Of a DNA stretch of 64,000 nt, positions 55,160 to 64,000 are shown piece after piece (within the stretch, counting starts at the first letter, position 1; every line of letters begins with the position of its first letter). The translations under genes were made by a program, and so were the position numbers. This DNA comes from Lysobacterales bacterium. GTDB lineage: Bacteria > Pseudomonadota > Gammaproteobacteria > Xanthomonadales > Ahniellaceae. A model generated the notes under the pieces. It was given only the letters and a program-made list of their open reading frames with translations, searched no databases and had not been told where the DNA came from. The DNA lies in assembly GCA_016182785.1 (NCBI GenBank), contig JACPFU010000003.1, positions 248,001 to 312,000 of the forward strand, in the 5' to 3' direction.

Positions 55160-58100
55160 TCAGGCGGATTCCTCTTGCCTGCCCCGTTCCGCCGCTTCGC
55201 GTTCGACCTGCCCGAGCACGTAGGCGGCGAACGCTGCCGCTTCCAGCGGCCGGCTGTGGTGGTAGCCCTGCGCCTGATCGCAGTGCTTCTGGCGCAGCAG
55301 CGCGAGCTGCTCCGGACTCTCGACGCCTTCGGCCACGACCACGTGCTGCAGCGCGTGGGCCATGGCGATGATCGCGCTGACGATCGCGGTGTCATCGGGG
55401 TCGTGGCCGATGTCGAAGACGAAGCTGCGGTCGACCTTGAGGATGTCGATCGGGAAGCGCTTCAAGTGGCTGAGGCTGGAATAGCCGATGCCGAAGTCGT
55501 CGATGGCGATGCGCACGCCGAGCGCCTTCAGCTGGCCGAGCACCTCGATCGCGAGGTCGGCGTTGCTCATCACCGCCGTCTCGGTGATCTCGAGCTCGAG
55601 CTGCGTCGCCGGCATCCCGGTCTCGTCCAGGATCCGCTGCACCAGGCCGACCAGTCCGCCGCGCGTGAGTTGCAGTGCCGAGACGTTCACCGACAGCGAG
55701 AACGCCGGCAAGCCCGCTTCCTGCCAGCGCATGTACTGGGTGCAGGCGCAGCGCAGCAGCCATTCGCCGAGCGGCAGGATCAGCCCGCTGTCCTCGGCCA
55801 CCGGAATGAACTCGCTCGGTTCCACCGACCCGAGTTCCGCGCTGTCCCAACGGGCCAGGCTTTCGGCACCGGAGAAGCGACCGCAGGCGATGCCGATGCG
55901 CGGCTGGTACACCAGGCGCAGTTCGCCGCGCTCGATGCAGCGGCGCAGCCCGTTCTCGATCGCCAGGCGGCGCACCACGGCAACGTTCATCTCCGCGGTG
56001 TAGAACTGGAAACCGTTGCGCCCTGCGTTCTTGGCGCCGTACATCGCGGTGTCCGCATGCTGCAGCAGAACGTCGGCGTCGTCGCCATCGCTCGGGAACA
56101 GGCTGATGCCGATGCTCAGCCCGACCGCCAGTTCGCGCCCTTCGACCACCACCGGTTGCGCAAACACCTGCAGCAGCAGGTTGGCCAGCGCGGCGACTTC
56201 GTGGGCGCCCTGGATTCCCTCGAGCATGATGGTGAACTCGTCGCCACCGAGGCGCGCGACCAGGTCGCCCTCGCGCAGGCGGTGACGCAGCCGCTGGCCG
56301 ACCTCCTTCAGCAGGCCATCGCCCACGGCGTGGCCGAGCGAGTCGTTGACGTGCTTGAAGCGATCCAGGTCGACGAACAGCAGCGCCAGCTGCGTGCCGT
56401 GCCGGCGCGCCTGCAGCAGCGCGGCGTGCAGGCGTTCGAGGAACATCGCGCGGTTGGGCAGCCCGGTCAGCGGGTCGTACTTGGCCAGTTGCAGCAGCGC
56501 CTGTTCGACCTCCTTGCGCGCCTGGTCGTTCTTGAGCGTGCCGGCAATGCGCGTGACCTGGCCGGTGGCCGGGTCGGTCTCGACCACCTTGCCGCGATCG
56601 AGCACCCACAGCCAGCGTCCATCCTTGGTGCGGACGCGGAACTCGGCGCTGTAGTCGCGGGCCTGGCCACGGCGCAGGCGATCGAGGCGCTCCATCACAC
56701 CCGGCAGGTCGTCCGGATGAATCAGCGCCTCCATGGTCGAGATCGTCGGCGCCAGTTCCTCGGTGTCGTAGCCAAGGAAGCCGAGCCCGGCGCGGTGCAC
56801 GGTGTCTTGCACCAGATCCCAGTCCCAGACGCTGTCACCGGAACCCCACAGGGCGAGCTTCAGGCGTTCCTCGGAGGCGCGCACCGCAGCGAGATAGCGC
56901 CGTTCGGTGCGGCGTTTCTCGCGCCGCGTCCACGCCCAGCGCCCGCCGAGCGCGGCGAGCGCGAGCACGTAGCCGATGTAGGCCAGCGGCGAGCGCCACG
57001 GGGGTGGGAGCACGTCGATCTCGACCGCGGCCGGCTGCGGGCTCCACAGCCCGTCCTTGTTGCTGGCCGCGACCTCGAAGCGGTAGTGCCCGGGGGCGAG
57101 GTTGGTGTAGGTCGCGAAGCGGCGACTGGCCGGCGTCTCCTGCCAGTCGCGATCGAAGCCGACCAGCCGGTAGCGATAGCGGTTGTTGGCCGGGTCGGCG
57201 AAGTGCGGTGCGGCGAACTCGAACGCGAACACGCTCTGTCGGTGATCGAGCCGCAGCGATGGCGCGAATTCGACCGCCTGCGCCAGCGGCGAATCGGCCT
57301 GCTGCCAGGACAACGGCACCGCGCTGTTGAACAGCAGCAGGTCGGTCAACAGCACCGGTGGCGGGAACGGGTTGTCGCGTACCAGCGCCGGCTGCACCAC
57401 GCTGACCCCGCGCAGGCCGCCGAAATAGAGTCGCTGGCGATCCGCCGACGCATCTCCGGAATGGACGAAGTAGCCGTTCGGCGAAGCGCCGTCGCGGGCA
57501 CCGTAGTTGCGAATGCGGCCGCTGTCCGGATCGAGCGAAGACAAGCCCGCGGTCGTGCTCAGCCAGAGGCGGCCGTCGGGTGCCTCCAGCACCGCGCCGA
57601 CCGAATCGGCGGCGAGGCCCTGCTCGGGACCATGCACGATGAAGCGCAACGCATCCGCGTTCTGCTCGACCTGGTCCAGGCCGGCACCGGTACACACCCA
57701 CAGGCGTTCGCGGCTGTCCTCGAACAGGCAGTTCACGCGGTCGTGGGCCAGGCTCTGCGGGTCGCCGGCGCGATGCCGCCAGGTGCTGAAGTCGCGGCTT
57801 GCCTCACGCCAACGGCTGAGGCCGCCCTGGGTGCCGATCCACAGTTGGCCGCGGCGATCCTCGAACAGCACGTTGACCCAGTCATGGCCGAGGCTGCCGT
57901 TCTGCCCGGCCTGGTGACGGAAGCGCTCGACGCGGCCGCTGGCGCGGTCGAACAGGTGCAGGCCCGAAAGCTCGGTGCCGACCCAGAAACGCCCCTGGCG
58001 GTCTTCCAGGATCGCGCGCACCGGTCCCTCGCCGAGGTGCTTGGGGTCGCCGTCGTGGCGGAAGTGGTCGAAGCCGCCATCGGCACGCAGGCGGTCCAGC

Positions 58101-59392
58101 CCGACATGGGTGCCGACCCAGAGCACGCCCCGGCGATCGTGCAAGAGCGAACGCACGACATCGCTGCTCAGGCTGTCGGGGTCGTCCGCGCGGTGGCGGA
58201 ACGACTGCAACGGGCGGCCATCGGCGCGGACGCGCTGCACGCCGTGGCCGATCGTCCCGAGCCAGAGCCCGCCATCGCCGGTCCCGGTGATCGCATAGAC
58301 CTGCCAGTCCGCCTCGTCGTCGGCACCGACCCGGGCGAAGCCGACGCTGACCAGGTCCAGTCGATGCAGGCCGTGGTTCCAGCTGGCCACCCACAGGCCG
58401 CCGCTGCGATCGGCGAGCAGCGCCGACACGCGCCCATCCATCAGCCCGAGCGGGTTGCTCGGTTGCGCCGGGAAATGCCGCCACTGGCGATGATCGGCGG
58501 CCAGCTGCCACAGCCCATCGGCGAAGGTGCCGAGCCACAGGCGACCCTCGGCATCGCTCGCGAGCGCGGTCACCGCGCCCGCAGCGAGGCCTGGCGGTGG
58601 CGGCAGCGCCTGCAGCTGGTTGGCACCGTTCGGCAGCCAGCCCACGCGGCCATCGGCGCCGCCCACCCACAGGGCGCCGTCGCTGGCTCGATGCAGCGCG
58701 CTGATCGCCAGAGAAGGCAGTCCCTCGGGGATTCCGATCGGTTGCCACACCCCCTCGGCAGTCCAGTGACCCAGGCTGCGACCGCTGGCGACGAACGCGC
58801 CGCCCGCGCCATCGGCAGCCAGTGCGCTGATCGGTCGCTGGCGCTCGCGCACCGCTGCGTCGCTGTCCTCGGGCCAGGCCAAGGCCTGCCCGCTGCGACG
58901 GTCGACCCGCCACAACCCGGCGGCGCTGCCGAGCCAGAGCGCGCCGCGATCGCTGTCGAGTGCACGGGCGGCAGGAACGGGCAGGGTGCGGTCGAGCGGG
59001 GCATGCGGCCGAAACAGCTCGAAGCGGCGCTGCTTCGGGTCGAAGCGGTTCAGTCCACCGTCCAGCGTGCCGACCCAGAGCTGGCCGTCGATGTCCTCGT
59101 GCAGCGCCCAGACCCAGCCATCGGACAAGCCGGCGCCCGCTTCCGGAGCACGGCGGTAGGCGCGGAACTGGTAGCCGTCGTAGCGGAACAGCCCGCTCTG
59201 GGTGCCGATCCAGAGAAAACCGAGGCGATCCTGCAGCAGCGCCGTCACGTTGGCGTTGGGCAAGCCCTGTTCGACACCGAGGCGATGAAAGCGGCCGTCG
59301 ACCTCGGCCGCCGCGGCGCTTCCCGCGACCAGTCCGGCGAGCCAGACCAGCCACCCAAGGCACCAGCGGGACAGTGCACTGCCTGACCTCAC
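55160..59392 (-). CDS. Two-component-type beta-propeller sensor with PAS, GGDEF and EAL domains
   Basis: This 1410-residue protein has a signal peptide, then about fourteen ligand-sensing propeller repeats (typical units FLWIGTQSGLFRYD, QLWVGTLDGGLNRFD). A Y_Y_Y domain (YRYRLVGFDRDWQ), one membrane helix and a PAS domain follow. The GGDEF domain has RLGGDEF and a proper RxxD I-site, REGD, five residues before. The EAL domain has ESLARW in place of EAL, ITETAVM and DDFGIGYSSLSHLKRFPIDILKVD. Both synthesis and breakdown of c-di-GMP are plausible. The start is GTG 59390-59392 with GAGG 5 nt upstream, giving an intact signal sequence. Confidence 0.9.
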   Translation of the reverse strand: MRSGSALSRWCLGWLVWLAGLVAGSAAAAEVDGRFHRLGVEQGLPNANVTALLQDRLGFLWIGTQSGLFRYDGYQFRAYRRAPEAGAGLSDGWVWALHEDIDGQLWVGTLDGGLNRFDPKQRRFELFRPHAPLDRTLPVPAARALDSDRGALWLGSAAGLWRVDRRSGQALAWPEDSDAAVRERQRPISALAADGAGGAFVASGRSLGHWTAEGVWQPIGIPEGLPSLAISALHRASDGALWVGGADGRVGWLPNGANQLQALPPPPGLAAGAVTALASDAEGRLWLGTFADGLWQLAADHRQWRHFPAQPSNPLGLMDGRVSALLADRSGGLWVASWNHGLHRLDLVSVGFARVGADDEADWQVYAITGTGDGGLWLGTIGHGVQRVRADGRPLQSFRHRADDPDSLSSDVVRSLLHDRRGVLWVGTHVGLDRLRADGGFDHFRHDGDPKHLGEGPVRAILEDRQGRFWVGTELSGLHLFDRASGRVERFRHQAGQNGSLGHDWVNVLFEDRRGQLWIGTQGGLSRWREASRDFSTWRHRAGDPQSLAHDRVNCLFEDSRERLWVCTGAGLDQVEQNADALRFIVHGPEQGLAADSVGAVLEAPDGRLWLSTTAGLSSLDPDSGRIRNYGARDGASPNGYFVHSGDASADRQRLYFGGLRGVSVVQPALVRDNPFPPPVLLTDLLLFNSAVPLSWQQADSPLAQAVEFAPSLRLDHRQSVFAFEFAAPHFADPANNRYRYRLVGFDRDWQETPASRRFATYTNLAPGHYRFEVAASNKDGLWSPQPAAVEIDVLPPPWRSPLAYIGYVLALAALGGRWAWTRREKRRTERRYLAAVRASEERLKLALWGSGDSVWDWDLVQDTVHRAGLGFLGYDTEELAPTISTMEALIHPDDLPGVMERLDRLRRGQARDYSAEFRVRTKDGRWLWVLDRGKVVETDPATGQVTRIAGTLKNDQARKEVEQALLQLAKYDPLTGLPNRAMFLERLHAALLQARRHGTQLALLFVDLDRFKHVNDSLGHAVGDGLLKEVGQRLRHRLREGDLVARLGGDEFTIMLEGIQGAHEVAALANLLLQVFAQPVVVEGRELAVGLSIGISLFPSDGDDADVLLQHADTAMYGAKNAGRNGFQFYTAEMNVAVVRRLAIENGLRRCIERGELRLVYQPRIGIACGRFSGAESLARWDSAELGSVEPSEFIPVAEDSGLILPLGEWLLRCACTQYMRWQEAGLPAFSLSVNVSALQLTRGGLVGLVQRILDETGMPATQLELEITETAVMSNADLAIEVLGQLKALGVRIAIDDFGIGYSSLSHLKRFPIDILKVDRSFVFDIGHDPDDTAIVSAIIAMAHALQHVVVAEGVESPEQLALLRQKHCDQAQGYHHSRPLEAAAFAAYVLGQVEREAAERGRQEESA

Positions 59393-59540
59393 GCGAGCCT
59401 CGCTCCGAGAATGGACCAGCCCAAAGCCTCTGCGGGTCGAGCATACGCCGTAGCTCCCTGCAGGCAACGGCTCAATTGGAACCAATGGTTGAGCGGCGCC
59501 GGGGGGCGCTGCCGCGCACGACCGGACTGCGCCCGGCGGC

Positions 59541-61154
59541 TCAGCGCCGACCGCTGATCGAGCGCGCGGCCGCGCGCGCGGTGAGGATGCAGCCCGGCAG
59601 GAAGGTGCCTTCCAGCGAGCGCTTGCCACTGCAGCCGCCACCGCCGAAGCCGGCCGCCTCGCCGACGCAATACAGCCCGGGAATCGCCGCACCGCTGCCA
59701 TCGAGCACGCGGCTCTCGAGGTCGGTGCGCAGACCGCCGAGGCTCTTGCGCGTCACCAGTTGCGTGCGGATCGCGATGAAGGGGCCGGCGCCCGCCTTCT
59801 GCAGCGGCGCCGGCTTGCAGGTGCGCAGCCGGTCCGGCGGCCACTGCCGCGCGTGCACGATGCGGCGGATCTGGTCGTCGTTGGCGAGCGCCAGGCCGCG
59901 CGCGAACTGGGCGTCGAAGGCATCGACCGTGGCCTGCAATCGCGCCGGGTCGATGTCGTGGGTCGCGGTCAGCGCGTTCATCTTCGCCGACAGCCCGACG
60001 AGCGTATCGTCGACCAGGAAGTCGGCACTCTCGCGGCGCATCTGGCGCACCAGGCGGTGATTGCCAAGCAGCGTCTCCCCGAGGAAACGCAGGAATTGCC
60101 GGTCGCGGATGCGCTGGTTGTGCTCGCCGCCCGAGATCGCGAACTCCTTGGCCGCGATGCGCCAGTTCAGCAGCTGCCAGGTCCAGGGCTTCGCCTGCTC
60201 GGCGACGCGCTGGCACAGCCAATGGGTATCGAAGCCGGTGACCAGTGGTTCAGGCCCGATGCGCTCGCCGCGATGGTCGAGCCACAGCGCCGACTTGCAC
60301 GGGATCGTCGAGAGACCATGGCCGTCGAAATGCGGAAACGGATGCGCGAAGCCGGCGGCGTAGTTCCACATCTCGCCGGCATTGACGATGCGCCCATCGA
60401 GGGTGTCGGCGACGTGGTGGTGCAGCTTGCCGTCGGCAAAGGGATGCGCGCCGTTGAGCAGGGTCGCCGGCAGCGGCCGATCCTTGGGCCAATTGGCACG
60501 ACATTCGTCGTGGGCGCCGTTGATGCCGCCCATCGCCAGCACCACCACTGGCGCCTGCAGCAAGATTTCGCGGCCGCTGTTCTCGTCGATGGCCAGCGCG
60601 CCGTCGAGGCAGCCGGCACTGCGCTGCAACGCAACGACCCGATGACGATGCAGCCAATGCAGCTGTCCGCCGCGGTCGGCACGGGCGAGCGCCGCCGTCA
60701 GGCGCAACACCAGTTCGCGCGCGCAGCCCCAGACCACGTGGTAACGCGGCAGCGAATTGCCCTCGCCGAAGCGGCCGCGCTCGACCCAGTTCACCGCCGG
60801 CAGGAAGGTGATGTTTTCCTTGAGCAACCAGTCGTAAACATCTGATCTGGAACGCTCAACGTACCGCCGTGCCCATGCCATCGAGCATTGGTCGGCGGGG
60901 TCGAGTTCGCCGAAACGAACCCAGTCGCGCAGCGCGATCTCGGGGCTGTCGCGGATGCGCATGCGCGCCTGCAGCGGCGTCCCGACCAGTGCCATGCCCC
61001 CGAACGCCCAGCGCGCCAGTCCGCCGGATCGTTCCGGCGTATCGCGATCCACCAGCGTCACCGAGCGCCCGGCCCGCAGCAATTCCAGCGCCGCAACCAT
61101 CCCCGCCAGTCCGCCGCCGACCACCACCACGTCCGAGGAAAGGCTTGCGCTCAT
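59541..61154 (-). CDS. FAD-binding dehydrogenase (3-ketosteroid-dehydrogenase/fumarate-reductase-like)
   Basis: This 537-residue flavoprotein has an N-terminal dinucleotide motif VVVVGGGLAGMVAALELLRAG. Its C-terminal FAD segment is GLYCVGEAAGFGGGGCSGKRSLEGTFLPGCILTA. TPERSGGLARWAFGGM and SADFLVDDTLVGLSAKMNAL are features of an uncharacterised COG3573-like branch rather than true ketosteroid dehydrogenases. The substrate is unknown. It has no signal peptide. The ATG at 61152-61154 is in the divergent region with the toxin-antitoxin pair. Confidence 0.86.
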   Translation of the reverse strand: MSASLSSDVVVVGGGLAGMVAALELLRAGRSVTLVDRDTPERSGGLARWAFGGMALVGTPLQARMRIRDSPEIALRDWVRFGELDPADQCSMAWARRYVERSRSDVYDWLLKENITFLPAVNWVERGRFGEGNSLPRYHVVWGCARELVLRLTAALARADRGGQLHWLHRHRVVALQRSAGCLDGALAIDENSGREILLQAPVVVLAMGGINGAHDECRANWPKDRPLPATLLNGAHPFADGKLHHHVADTLDGRIVNAGEMWNYAAGFAHPFPHFDGHGLSTIPCKSALWLDHRGERIGPEPLVTGFDTHWLCQRVAEQAKPWTWQLLNWRIAAKEFAISGGEHNQRIRDRQFLRFLGETLLGNHRLVRQMRRESADFLVDDTLVGLSAKMNALTATHDIDPARLQATVDAFDAQFARGLALANDDQIRRIVHARQWPPDRLRTCKPAPLQKAGAGPFIAIRTQLVTRKSLGGLRTDLESRVLDGSGAAIPGLYCVGEAAGFGGGGCSGKRSLEGTFLPGCILTARAAARSISGRR

Positions 61155-61333
61155 GGACCGAATTCCACCGTGGCATCGGGACCGACAACGATGCGCCGAG
61201 CATACGGGCGCGGCGGATCGGGCGCACGGGTGGGCCAATTGCGCCACCTCCAGGTTCAGCCGATTTTCCTCTGGGGTGGGGATACACTCCGCTCGACCGG
61301 CGGGCTCTCTCGACCTGCGATCAAGGAGTTCGG

Positions 61334-61579
61334 ATGACCACCCTCCAAATCGATCTGCCCGACCAACTCGCTCAAGAAGCGCGGCGCGCCGGGCTGCTTT
61401 CGCCGGATGTCATCGAACGCTGGCTGCGCGAACAGCTTCGTTCCAAGCGAGTCGATGCCCTGTTCACCGCGATGAACCGGATGGCGGCCGTGGCCGAGCC
61501 GGCGGCGCTGTCACCGGAGGAAGTTGCCGAGGAAATCCGCGCCATGCGGGCCGATCGTCGCGCCGCAACCGGTCGCTGA
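61334..61579 (+). CDS. Antitoxin-like protein of a PIN toxin pair
   Basis: This is an 81-residue protein. The N-terminal TLQIDLPDQLAQEARRAGLLSPDVIERWLREQLRSK resembles a ribbon-helix-helix/AbrB-type antitoxin, and a helical tail probably wraps the toxin. AAGGAG lies 6 nt before the ATG at 61334. Its stop overlaps the PIN gene start as TGATG, typical coupling of antitoxin and toxin. It should repress its own operon. Confidence 0.82.
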   Translation: MTTLQIDLPDQLAQEARRAGLLSPDVIERWLREQLRSKRVDALFTAMNRMAAVAEPAALSPEEVAEEIRAMRADRRAATGR

Positions 61580-62001
61580 TGCGACTGGTGCTCGATACCA
61601 ACGTTGTGGCCTCGGCGTTGCTCTGGGCTGGTGCGCCACGTCGACTGCTGCAACCCCGGTTCGAACAACGCATTGCGCTATTCACCAGCCTGCCGCTGCT
61701 CGCCGAACTGGGCGACATTCTCGCTCGTCGCAAATTCGAGAAGAAGATCGCCGCATCGATGATGTCGGTCGATCAACTCGTGAGCGGCTACTCCAGCCTC
61801 GCCGCCGTGGTGCGACCCGTAAACGTCGACAGAATCGCTCCGGATCCGGATGATGATGTGGTCATCGGAACCGCGCTTGCCGCGTCCGCGGAACGCGTCG
61901 TTACCGGCGACCACGGCCTGCTCTCGATTGGCGCCTATCGCGGAGTCCAGATCATCAGCGTCAGCGAGATGTTGGCGATCCTCGACTCGGCGCCCTGCTG
62001 A
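61579..62001 (+). CDS. PIN-domain toxin (putative ribonuclease)
   Basis: This 140-residue PIN domain of the COG1569 type starts RLVLDTNVVASALLWAG with the first acidic residue D6. Further acids lie in PLLAELGDIL, DPDDDVVIGTALAASAE and RVVTGDHGLL. These four clusters form the Mg-dependent RNase site. It is coupled by a 1-nt overlap to the antitoxin gene. The operon lies between unrelated genes and its codons are less GC-biased, fitting a mobile module. Confidence 0.87.
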   Translation: MRLVLDTNVVASALLWAGAPRRLLQPRFEQRIALFTSLPLLAELGDILARRKFEKKIAASMMSVDQLVSGYSSLAAVVRPVNVDRIAPDPDDDVVIGTALAASAERVVTGDHGLLSIGAYRGVQIISVSEMLAILDSAPC

Positions 62002-62050
62002 CGCCGCATGCATGGCCTTGCCCGAGAAGATCCCACGCCGCCGCGACGGT

Positions 62051-64000
62051 TCAGGGGTGGTCGAGCTTCTTTCGCAGGCGCTGTTCGCGTTCGCTGACTG
62101 CGGGCGTGTGCGCGTCGGCGGGCAGGGTGGAAAGGGTGGCGAGGGCGGCGCGGTAACGGTCGGCGGCGTCGGGTTCGGCGAGGTCGCCAAGGGCTTCGCG
62201 GGTGTCGGCGAGGTCTTCGATAAACATCGCGGTGCCGGGATAGGCGGCAAGCAATGCGGCCACCGCGTGCTCGGCTTCGAGCAGCCGCGAGCGCGCGCGC
62301 TCCGGGTCGCCGTGGCGCGCGTGCAGCCGGCCGAGGTGGAGCAGGCTCAGGCTGCGGTTGGACTCGAACCACGCGGCCTGCGCCGCGATCGGCGACTGCA
62401 ACGCCAGTGCGCGTTCATGCGCCTCGATGGCACCGGCAAGGTCGTTCTGCGCGGCGCGCAGCTCGCCCTGGCGGCGATAGGAGAGCGACAGCGCCAGCGC
62501 CACCTCGGGATCGTCCGGGGCGCTCTCGGCACGTTGCCGGTTGATGGCGATCTGGCGCTCGATCAGCGGCGCGGCCTGGTCGCTGCGGCCTTGCTGCAGC
62601 AGCAGCTTGGCCAGCGTGCCGAGCACGGCGCCCGCGGCCTGGCGCAACTGGTCGTTGGCCGGATCGACAGCGAGCAGCGACTCGGTCAGCTGCAGCGCGC
62701 GGGTTGCGACCTCGATGGCTTCGTCGCGCCGCCCTTGTTGCTCCAGCACCTGCACCAGGCGCGCGTCGATGCCGGCCAGTTCGCGCCGGCGCACCGCGTT
62801 CGAGGGCGCTGCGGCCAGCGCCTGCTCGGCTTCGCGACGGGCGTCGGCATAACGCGCCTCGGCCGTGGCCAGATCGCGCCCGGCAAGCGCGGCGTCGCCC
62901 GCGCGCTGCAGCGATCCGGCGAGTGCGAAGCGGGCGTGGTCGTTGCCCGGGTCGGCGGCGAGCAGCGCCTCGCGCAGGCGCTGGGCCTCGGCATGACGCT
63001 GCGCCGCCGCGGCTTCGTCGAGCAGGGACGATTGCGCCGGATCGGCGAGCAGGTCCCCGTAGTAGTCGAGCGCGTCGGCCTGTTCCAGGCGGATGTCGGG
63101 GTTGGTGTCGGCGATCGCGGCGAAGCCATCGAGTGCGGCCCGATATCCGCGTGCCGCGGCTTCGAGCTGTCCGCCCTGATGCGCGAGCGCGGCACGACGC
63201 AGCTGGATGCGCGCGGCGACAAGTGCCAGGTCTGCGGCGTCCGGCGCCTGCTTGCGCCAGGTCGCGAGCGCGGTTGCGGCCTGGTCGTAGCTGCGTGCGG
63301 CCGCCGCGAAGTCGCCGAGGTTGCTCTGCCACGGGTGCCCCTGCAGATCGCCGATCTGCAAATAGCCGCGGGCGAGGTCGGCCCACAGCGTGGCGTCGTT
63401 GCCGGCGCTCGCGCGCAGCGAGTCCAGATAGCGCAGCGCGTCGTCGACCATGCGCCGGCGCATCGGCAGGGTGCCGGCGACTTCGGCCAGCGCATCGCTG
63501 TAGTCGAACAGCGCGCGGTTGGCGAGCGTGCGCGCCTCGGCGAAACGGTGTTCGGCACGTGCGCCCTCGCGCAACGCCAGCGCCAGGCTCGCGGCGATTG
63601 CGAACACGGCTGCGGCAGCGAGCAGGCTGCCGAGCGGGTGACGCCCGACGAACTTGCGCGCCAGGTACAGCGGGGTCGGCGCACGCGCCGACACCGGGCG
63701 GCCCGACAGCACCGCGCGCAGGTCATCGGCGACTGCGGCCACCGAGGCGTAGCGTCGCCGCGGCTCTGGATCGCAGGCCTTGCGCACGATGTTGTCGAGG
63801 TCGCCGCGCAACTGCCGCGCCGGCAGGCCGTGCGGCTCGCGGCAGTGGCTCGGCAGTGGCACCGGTGCTTGCGCGCGCTGCATCGCCCGCTGCCAGTCGG
63901 CGTCGGCGAAGACGCGCGTCGCGCTCACGGTCTCGTGCAGCAGCAGCCCGAGCGCGTAGATGTCGGTGGCGGTGGTCGCCGGTTCGCCGCGCCATTGCTC
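62051..64000 (-). CDS. Membrane Ser/Thr kinase with TPR-like region, 5' end beyond the window
   Basis: The 3' part of the gene (650 codons visible) enters at 64000 inside the kinase domain, with EQWRGEPATTATDIYALGLLLHETV following what must be the APE motif. GDLDNIVRKACDPEPRRRYASVAAVADDLRAVLSG ends the kinase. One membrane helix (GSLLAAAAVFAIAASLALAL) leads to a roughly 500-residue TPR-like region. The plan is that of the kinase at 150-2609, so an ECF sigma partner may lie just outside. Start and catalytic loop cannot be checked. Confidence 0.88.
   Translation of the reverse strand, partial: EQWRGEPATTATDIYALGLLLHETVSATRVFADADWQRAMQRAQAPVPLPSHCREPHGLPARQLRGDLDNIVRKACDPEPRRRYASVAAVADDLRAVLSGRPVSARAPTPLYLARKFVGRHPLGSLLAAAAVFAIAASLALALREGARAEHRFAEARTLANRALFDYSDALAEVAGTLPMRRRMVDDALRYLDSLRASAGNDATLWADLARGYLQIGDLQGHPWQSNLGDFAAAARSYDQAATALATWRKQAPDAADLALVAARIQLRRAALAHQGGQLEAAARGYRAALDGFAAIADTNPDIRLEQADALDYYGDLLADPAQSSLLDEAAAAQRHAEAQRLREALLAADPGNDHARFALAGSLQRAGDAALAGRDLATAEARYADARREAEQALAAAPSNAVRRRELAGIDARLVQVLEQQGRRDEAIEVATRALQLTESLLAVDPANDQLRQAAGAVLGTLAKLLLQQGRSDQAAPLIERQIAINRQRAESAPDDPEVALALSLSYRRQGELRAAQNDLAGAIEAHERALALQSPIAAQAAWFESNRSLSLLHLGRLHARHGDPERARSRLLEAEHAVAALLAAYPGTAMFIEDLADTREALGDLAEPDAADRYRAALATLSTLPADAHTPAVSEREQRLRKKLDHP

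Noticed and set aside
53306..59386. A 2026-codon open frame on the plus strand
   Set aside because: It lies opposite two well-supported minus-strand genes (beta-helix protein and GGDEF-EAL protein). Its composition (Arg/Gln/Ala/His-rich, no domains) is that of the antisense frame of high-GC genes.
59541..61154. 3-ketosteroid-delta-1-dehydrogenase
   Set aside because: The FAD segments match the broad superfamily, but no steroid genes are nearby and the central part fits an uncharacterised branch.

Overview
The window is high-GC DNA, about two thirds G+C, densely packed with bacterial genes in short overlapping operons. Gene content points to a gammaproteobacterium of the Lysobacterales/Xanthomonadales: a histidine operon led by a TrpR-like gene, the mtnBDC methionine-salvage genes, serC-serA-pheA-aroA, EfpL, a HiPIP, many Ser/Thr kinases and two-component-propeller signalling proteins, and REP sequences of xanthomonad type. 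No sequence search was possible, so the taxonomic guess rests on memory of these families.

Layout. 1-3187: the start of an unknown gene, then a TPR-bearing Ser/Thr kinase translationally coupled to an ECF sigma factor. 3319-4879: a secreted phospholipase-A2-like protein and a small membrane-anchored partner of unknown function. 5036-6844: a 7TMR-DISM diguanylate cyclase. 7160-14528: TrpR-like regulator plus hisG-D-C-B-H-A-F-IE, almost every junction overlapping. 14538-18832: a REP doublet, a glycerophosphodiester phosphodiesterase and, on the minus strand, mtnB-mtnD-mtnC followed by a membrane C13 (legumain-like) peptidase. 18962-25231: HiPIP, rmuC, an Hpt protein, a Nudix hydrolase, an amino-acid permease, tRNA-Arg, efpL, an SDR and a SleB-like hydrolase.

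25479-33175 reads as a neutral-lipid or polyhydroxyalkanoate inclusion locus: a TPR protein, two phasins, a TetR regulator, acyl-CoA-binding protein, a two-domain fatty acyl-CoA reductase of the Marinobacter type, a patatin-like lipase, a conserved unknown and a PHA-system protein. Both phasin genes carry nearly the same 17-bp upstream element in the same orientation.

33260-37552: a cupredoxin-like periplasmic protein, a receptor kinase with a degenerate cyclase-like domain, and a double-FHA protein, in one apparent operon. 37536-39106: msrP-msrQ. 39323-43984: serC-serA-pheA-aroA. 44260-48606: a secreted SGNH hydrolase, an unknown membrane protein and an apolipoprotein N-acyltransferase-like protein with an extra C-terminal membrane domain. 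48721-48896: a 23-bp tandem array just upstream of a DUF4143-type ATPase.

50277-53112: a 2-hydroxy-acid oxidase and a ThDP enzyme, reminiscent of a mandelate-type pathway. 53183-59392: a secreted PKD/beta-helix protein and a very large propeller-GGDEF-EAL protein. 59541-64000: a flavoprotein dehydrogenase, a VapBC-like toxin-antitoxin pair and a second TPR kinase cut by the window edge.
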